Assembly: GCA_045562555.1 (NCBI GenBank)
Contig: JBJKVO010000015.1
Coordinates: forward strand, 248,001-312,000
DNA length: 64,000 nucleotides
Direction of reading: 5' to 3'
Source of the DNA: UBA2588 sp002339805
GTDB taxonomy: Bacteria; Chloroflexota; Dehalococcoidia; Lucifugimonadales; UBA3495
This document shows, piece after piece, positions 61,188 through 64,000 of this stretch; the first letter of the stretch is position 1; every line of letters begins with the position of its first letter. A model generated the notes under the pieces. The model did no database searches. It was not told where the DNA came from and saw nothing but the letters and a program-made list of their open reading frames with translations. The position numbers and the translations under genes were made by a program.

Positions 61188-62894
61188 TTACCACCCTATC
61201 GCGTAGCCATCATATCGTGGATCGGCAGCTCCGTGGAGCGTATGCGTTATTGGGTCAGATTGTATAATCATTTCTCGTCCAACAATCCCATCCCACTCGT
61301 CAAGGATTCTTATCTGGTGTCCTTTTTGTTCAAGCTGCGAGATAATTTGTTCGGAGAATCGATTTTCCATAATTACTTCATTGGCAAAGGAGTGAGGATA
61401 ATTTGATTCTGTTGGACTTAATATGTCTTTCCAGCGAGGAGCTTCAACCGCTTCAGTTACATTGTATCCATAGTTAATCATATTAACCAAGACCTGGAAA
61501 TTACTTTGAACCTGAGTGTCCGCTCCGGGAGTTCCTAATACCCATTTTAATTCTTTGGTTTTTTCGTCAAAGACCATCACAGTATTCATGGTGTGTCTTA
61601 CCCGTCGCCCTGGTTGTAAATAATTTATGTGGTCGGGGTCTAAGTGCCAGTAGGTCATACGATTATTTAAAAGAATTCCAGTGTCTCCAGCAATCATTCC
61701 GGATCCCCAAGAGCTCTGAAGACTTTGTAATTGGCATACAGCATTGCCATGGCTATCAACGATAACAAAACAAGTTGTATTTTCTGATTCCTCAGAGGCT
61801 CCTTTGCGGGTATTGTTTTGTTTTTTGGGTGGTTTGTTTTGGAAATCCCATGGATTAGTTTTATTTATAATATTATTTGATTTGCTAGGATCAATTAATG
61901 AAGCAAGATAAGTAGCATATTTTTTACTTAACATTCCTTCGATTGGAATGTCTATAAAGTCAGGATCTGACATATAGTTTTCACGATCACTAAAAGCTAG
62001 CTTTTTGGCTTCAATCATTAAATGAATTAGTTCAGGGGAATGTGGATTAAGGCTATTGATGTCAAAGTTTTCTAAAATATTTAATTCTTGCAGTAAAATA
62101 TGGCCACTCGAATTTGGAGGGGATTCATAAACTGTGTACCCGTTGTAAGTTGTTGATATAGGTAATTCTGTTCTAGAAGTGCAAGCACTGAAGTCATCTT
62201 GAGTAATCAATCCCTCATGTTTACTGATAAATTCAACTAATGCTTTGCCGATACTTCCGTTGTAAAATGCGCCTCTGCCTTCTGATGCTAGCGTTTTTAA
62301 GGTTTCACTGAGGTTTTTTTGCACGAGGATTTCTCCTGGGTTTAAAGGGACTCCGTTTCGAGTAAATATTTTTTGAGAATCTTCAAATGAACATAGCATA
62401 GAGTCTTCGCCGATCGCGTTTGATAAGTAATGGGAGACAGGGAACCCTTCTTTTGCTATGCGTATAGAATCTGAGAATGACGTAGAGAGTTCTAATGATG
62501 CATATTTTTCATAAGCATCGAACCAAGCATGGATTAATCCTGGTGTGGAGACGGATAGGATTCCTTTAGATGGAATTCCTGTGTCTTTAAACAACTTTGG
62601 GTCGGCTTTGAATGGAGCTGCACCTGTACCGTTGATTATTTCAATTGAATCTGTGTCCTTCCAGTAAACCATTATGTATCCATCACCGCCAAGTCCAGAC
62701 ATCATTGGCTCCACCACTGATAAAGTAGAAGCTACAGCCAGCGCTGCGTCTACTGCATTTCCACCATTTCTCATCACGTTTATACCTGCTTCGGATGCTA
62801 GAGGGTGGCCTGATGCAACCATGCCATTTAGTCCCATAATCACGGGTCTAAAACTTTCAGAATTCTTTCCATGAGGTGAGTTTTTCATATACAT
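61188..62894 (-). CDS. Gamma-glutamyltransferase-like Ntn hydrolase
   Basis: The 568-residue protein has the GGT layout: EAGINVMRNGGNAVDAALAVASTLSVVEPMMSGLGGD near the start, a catalytic threonine at the self-cleavage point (Thr373 in NTTCFVIVD), and GILLNNRM. Two known positions differ. The arginine-bearing segment is NGTGAAP, without the Arg that holds the gamma-glutamyl carboxylate, and the Thr-Thr-His becomes Thr-Thr-Cys. It may thus have another substrate. No signal peptide is seen. The start could be either of the first two Met codons. Confidence 0.82.
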   Translation of the reverse strand: MYMKNSPHGKNSESFRPVIMGLNGMVASGHPLASEAGINVMRNGGNAVDAALAVASTLSVVEPMMSGLGGDGYIMVYWKDTDSIEIINGTGAAPFKADPKLFKDTGIPSKGILSVSTPGLIHAWFDAYEKYASLELSTSFSDSIRIAKEGFPVSHYLSNAIGEDSMLCSFEDSQKIFTRNGVPLNPGEILVQKNLSETLKTLASEGRGAFYNGSIGKALVEFISKHEGLITQDDFSACTSRTELPISTTYNGYTVYESPPNSSGHILLQELNILENFDINSLNPHSPELIHLMIEAKKLAFSDRENYMSDPDFIDIPIEGMLSKKYATYLASLIDPSKSNNIINKTNPWDFQNKPPKKQNNTRKGASEESENTTCFVIVDSHGNAVCQLQSLQSSWGSGMIAGDTGILLNNRMTYWHLDPDHINYLQPGRRVRHTMNTVMVFDEKTKELKWVLGTPGADTQVQSNFQVLVNMINYGYNVTEAVEAPRWKDILSPTESNYPHSFANEVIMENRFSEQIISQLEQKGHQIRILDEWDGIVGREMIIQSDPITHTLHGAADPRYDGYAIGW

Positions 62895-62950
62895 AAATAC
62901 AAAAAGGTCTCAGTAATAGAGACCTTTCCTTTAATTAGATTTTCGGGTAC

Positions 62951-63376
62951 TTAATGACCGCCGCAGCCACCACCACCGCAACTACAGCCGCCGCCACCGC
63001 CGCCACAACCGGCTTCGGGTTCGCCACCGCCGCAGCCACCACCGCCGCCGCCGCAGCCACAACCACCGCCACCACAGCCGCCACCGGCACTAGCGTAGAG
63101 AGGATTGTTTATTACAAATCCTACCTGCCCTCCGAAGTTTTCCACGTAGTCAATCGTGGCTTCTTCAAGAAATGGAGCGCTATCAGAATCCATTACGAAA
63201 TCTACTCCATCTAGTGACATCACAGTATCGTCATCTTGGGTTTCTTTTTCCATGGTTAGCATGTATTGAAGTCCTCCATGATCGGCAGGCATTGCCACTA
63301 CCCTTAGAGAACTTGATTGCTCTTCTTGGTCTATAACTTCTTTGAGTTTTTCGATTGCTATTGATGTAACGTTCAT
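62951..63376 (-). CDS. HesB/IscA-like protein with Cys/Gly-rich tail
   Basis: This 141-residue protein starts like an A-type Fe-S carrier, with LRVVAMPADHGGLQYML and VENFGGQVGFVINNPLYAS. The first family cysteine (GGCSG) is missing. The last 43 residues are nearly all Gly and Cys, with eight cysteines, mostly C-G-C or C-S-C or spaced by Gly runs, and end in His. The tail could bind several metal ions or clusters. The DNA there is G/C-rich and repetitive (GGC/GCC runs). The frame is real: the N-terminal homology and an AGGAG site support it. Confidence 0.7.
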   Translation of the reverse strand: MNVTSIAIEKLKEVIDQEEQSSSLRVVAMPADHGGLQYMLTMEKETQDDDTVMSLDGVDFVMDSDSAPFLEEATIDYVENFGGQVGFVINNPLYASAGGGCGGGGCGCGGGGGGCGGGEPEAGCGGGGGGCSCGGGGCGGH

Positions 63377-63492
63377 GGTGCTCCTCCATTAAAGAGTGCA
63401 TATTATGCAATTTGTTCCTCCTATTGTATATTTATATTGTCCCAGTGGTCAATTCAAATGAATGTATTTAATGGTGGGTAAGACGAGATAAT

Positions 63493-64000
63493 ATGTGTGG
63501 CAGATTCAATTTATCTTATAGTACTAGTGATGTATCAGTTAAATTACCAAACGTTTTATGGGACTTTGACCAGGCTCCTAATTTCAACATAGCTCCATCT
63601 CAACAGATTTCTGTGGTATCTGAATTAAAAGGTGTGTTTACAGGGAGTATCATGCAGTGGGGAATTCCAATTACAACATCTGACGGTAAGACTGCCTTGA
63701 TGAGTAACACAAGAATAGAACGGATACTCCATAAGAACAAATGGAATAAAAGTATGGATAATATATGTTTTATTCCTGCTTCTGGATTTTATGAATGGGA
63801 TAAATTTAGCACTGAAAAGATTCCGTATAATGTTCAATTGCGTGATTCTGAACTGTTTTTAATGGTCGGTATTTGCAGACAGACTTCTTCGTCTTTAAAT
63901 TGTTCCATATTGACATGTTCTGCGAGGCATCCGCTAGGTGACATTCATGATAGATGTCCTGTGGTTCTTCCTTTAAATGCGGATTTGAACGTATCGAATT
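63493..64000 (+). CDS. SRAP/YedK (HMCES-type) protein, N-terminal part
   Basis: The frame opens MCGRFN at 63493, so the catalytic Cys2 of SRAP proteins follows the initiator Met. Further signs are APNFNIAPSQQISVV, MQWGIPI, NTRIER and CFIPASGFYEWDK. SRAP proteins form a covalent bond with abasic sites in single-stranded DNA. The gene runs off the window after about 169 residues, in the conserved 'H-D-R-C-P-V-V-L' region. An 'AGACGAGAT' stretch precedes the start. Confidence 0.9.
   Translation, partial: MCGRFNLSYSTSDVSVKLPNVLWDFDQAPNFNIAPSQQISVVSELKGVFTGSIMQWGIPITTSDGKTALMSNTRIERILHKNKWNKSMDNICFIPASGFYEWDKFSTEKIPYNVQLRDSELFLMVGICRQTSSSLNCSILTCSARHPLGDIHDRCPVVLPLNADLNVSN

Noticed and set aside
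62954..63214. Plus-strand open frame rich in Ala/Thr
   Set aside because: It is the shadow of the Gly/Cys tail of the HesB-like gene and has no ribosome site or homology.

Overview
The window looks like a marine, low-GC bacterium of the Chloroflexota, most like the SAR202 lineage. This is an inference from gene content, not from a marker alignment. The supporting content is four separate luciferase-like (LLM) flavin oxidoreductase genes, many stand-alone acyl-CoA and hydrolase genes, a split glycine decarboxylase, a caa3-type cytochrome oxidase with its own haem A synthesis genes, a proteorhodopsin, and selenocysteine decoding. Genes are tightly packed, no intergenic stretch clearly exceeds about 300 bases, and I see no CRISPR array, insertion sequence or prophage.

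Layout, left half. The window opens in a broken-off MFS transporter (1-451). A probable six-gene operon follows: CocE-type hydrolase, a gluconate-2-dehydrogenase-subunit-3-like protein, a DUF1232 membrane protein, hemW, selB and a NurA-domain nuclease (612-7531). Next come a membrane metallopeptidase, a MaoC/MaoC/SDR/LLM catabolic operon (8717-11720), a leftward block with a dGTPase, purA and trxB, then the (p)ppGpp enzyme, an SDR, and a leftward rhodanese-type sulfurtransferase gene with an in-frame UGA (18978-19799). After that lie acs, an LLM gene, two Fe-S/folate-type genes, and pyrE-nadD-obgE on the minus strand.

Origin. The obgE-dnaA gap (26864-27150) is a strong oriC candidate. It has two perfect DnaA boxes, an AT-rich repeat tract, and a switch in strand composition: the plus strand is C-rich to the left and G-rich to the right. 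dnaA is transcribed towards this origin.

Layout, right half. A hotdog-fold dehydratase and a beta-hydroxyacid dehydrogenase come first, then the gcvT-gcvH-gcvPA-gcvPB operon, a secreted lipocalin-like protein, a GlcG-type protein, an F420-type LLM gene, a double carboxymuconolactone decarboxylase, an HPP membrane protein, an MmgE/PrpD protein, two lipoproteins and an ABC exporter. The respiratory block ctaA-ctaB-ctaC-ctaD-ctaE-ctaF (44155-50535) follows, then tRNA-Arg and tRNA-Trp, an LLM gene, a Fur-family regulator, a large glycoside-hydrolase-like protein, recF, mscS and a proteorhodopsin with a blue-type tuning residue. Two identical tRNA-Ile genes flank cspA. The end holds a cyclase, a GGT-like enzyme, a HesB-like protein with a Cys/Gly-rich tail, and a partial SRAP/YedK gene.

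Main result. The sulfurtransferase gene appears to stop at a UGA exactly where the family has its catalytic cysteine. The frame stays open for 41 more codons that complete the rhodanese domain. A 7-bp hairpin with a G-rich apical loop starts 10 bases after the UGA, as expected of a bacterial SECIS element, and selB is in the same window. I read it as a selenocysteine rhodanese. A second hairpin partly covers its ribosome binding site.
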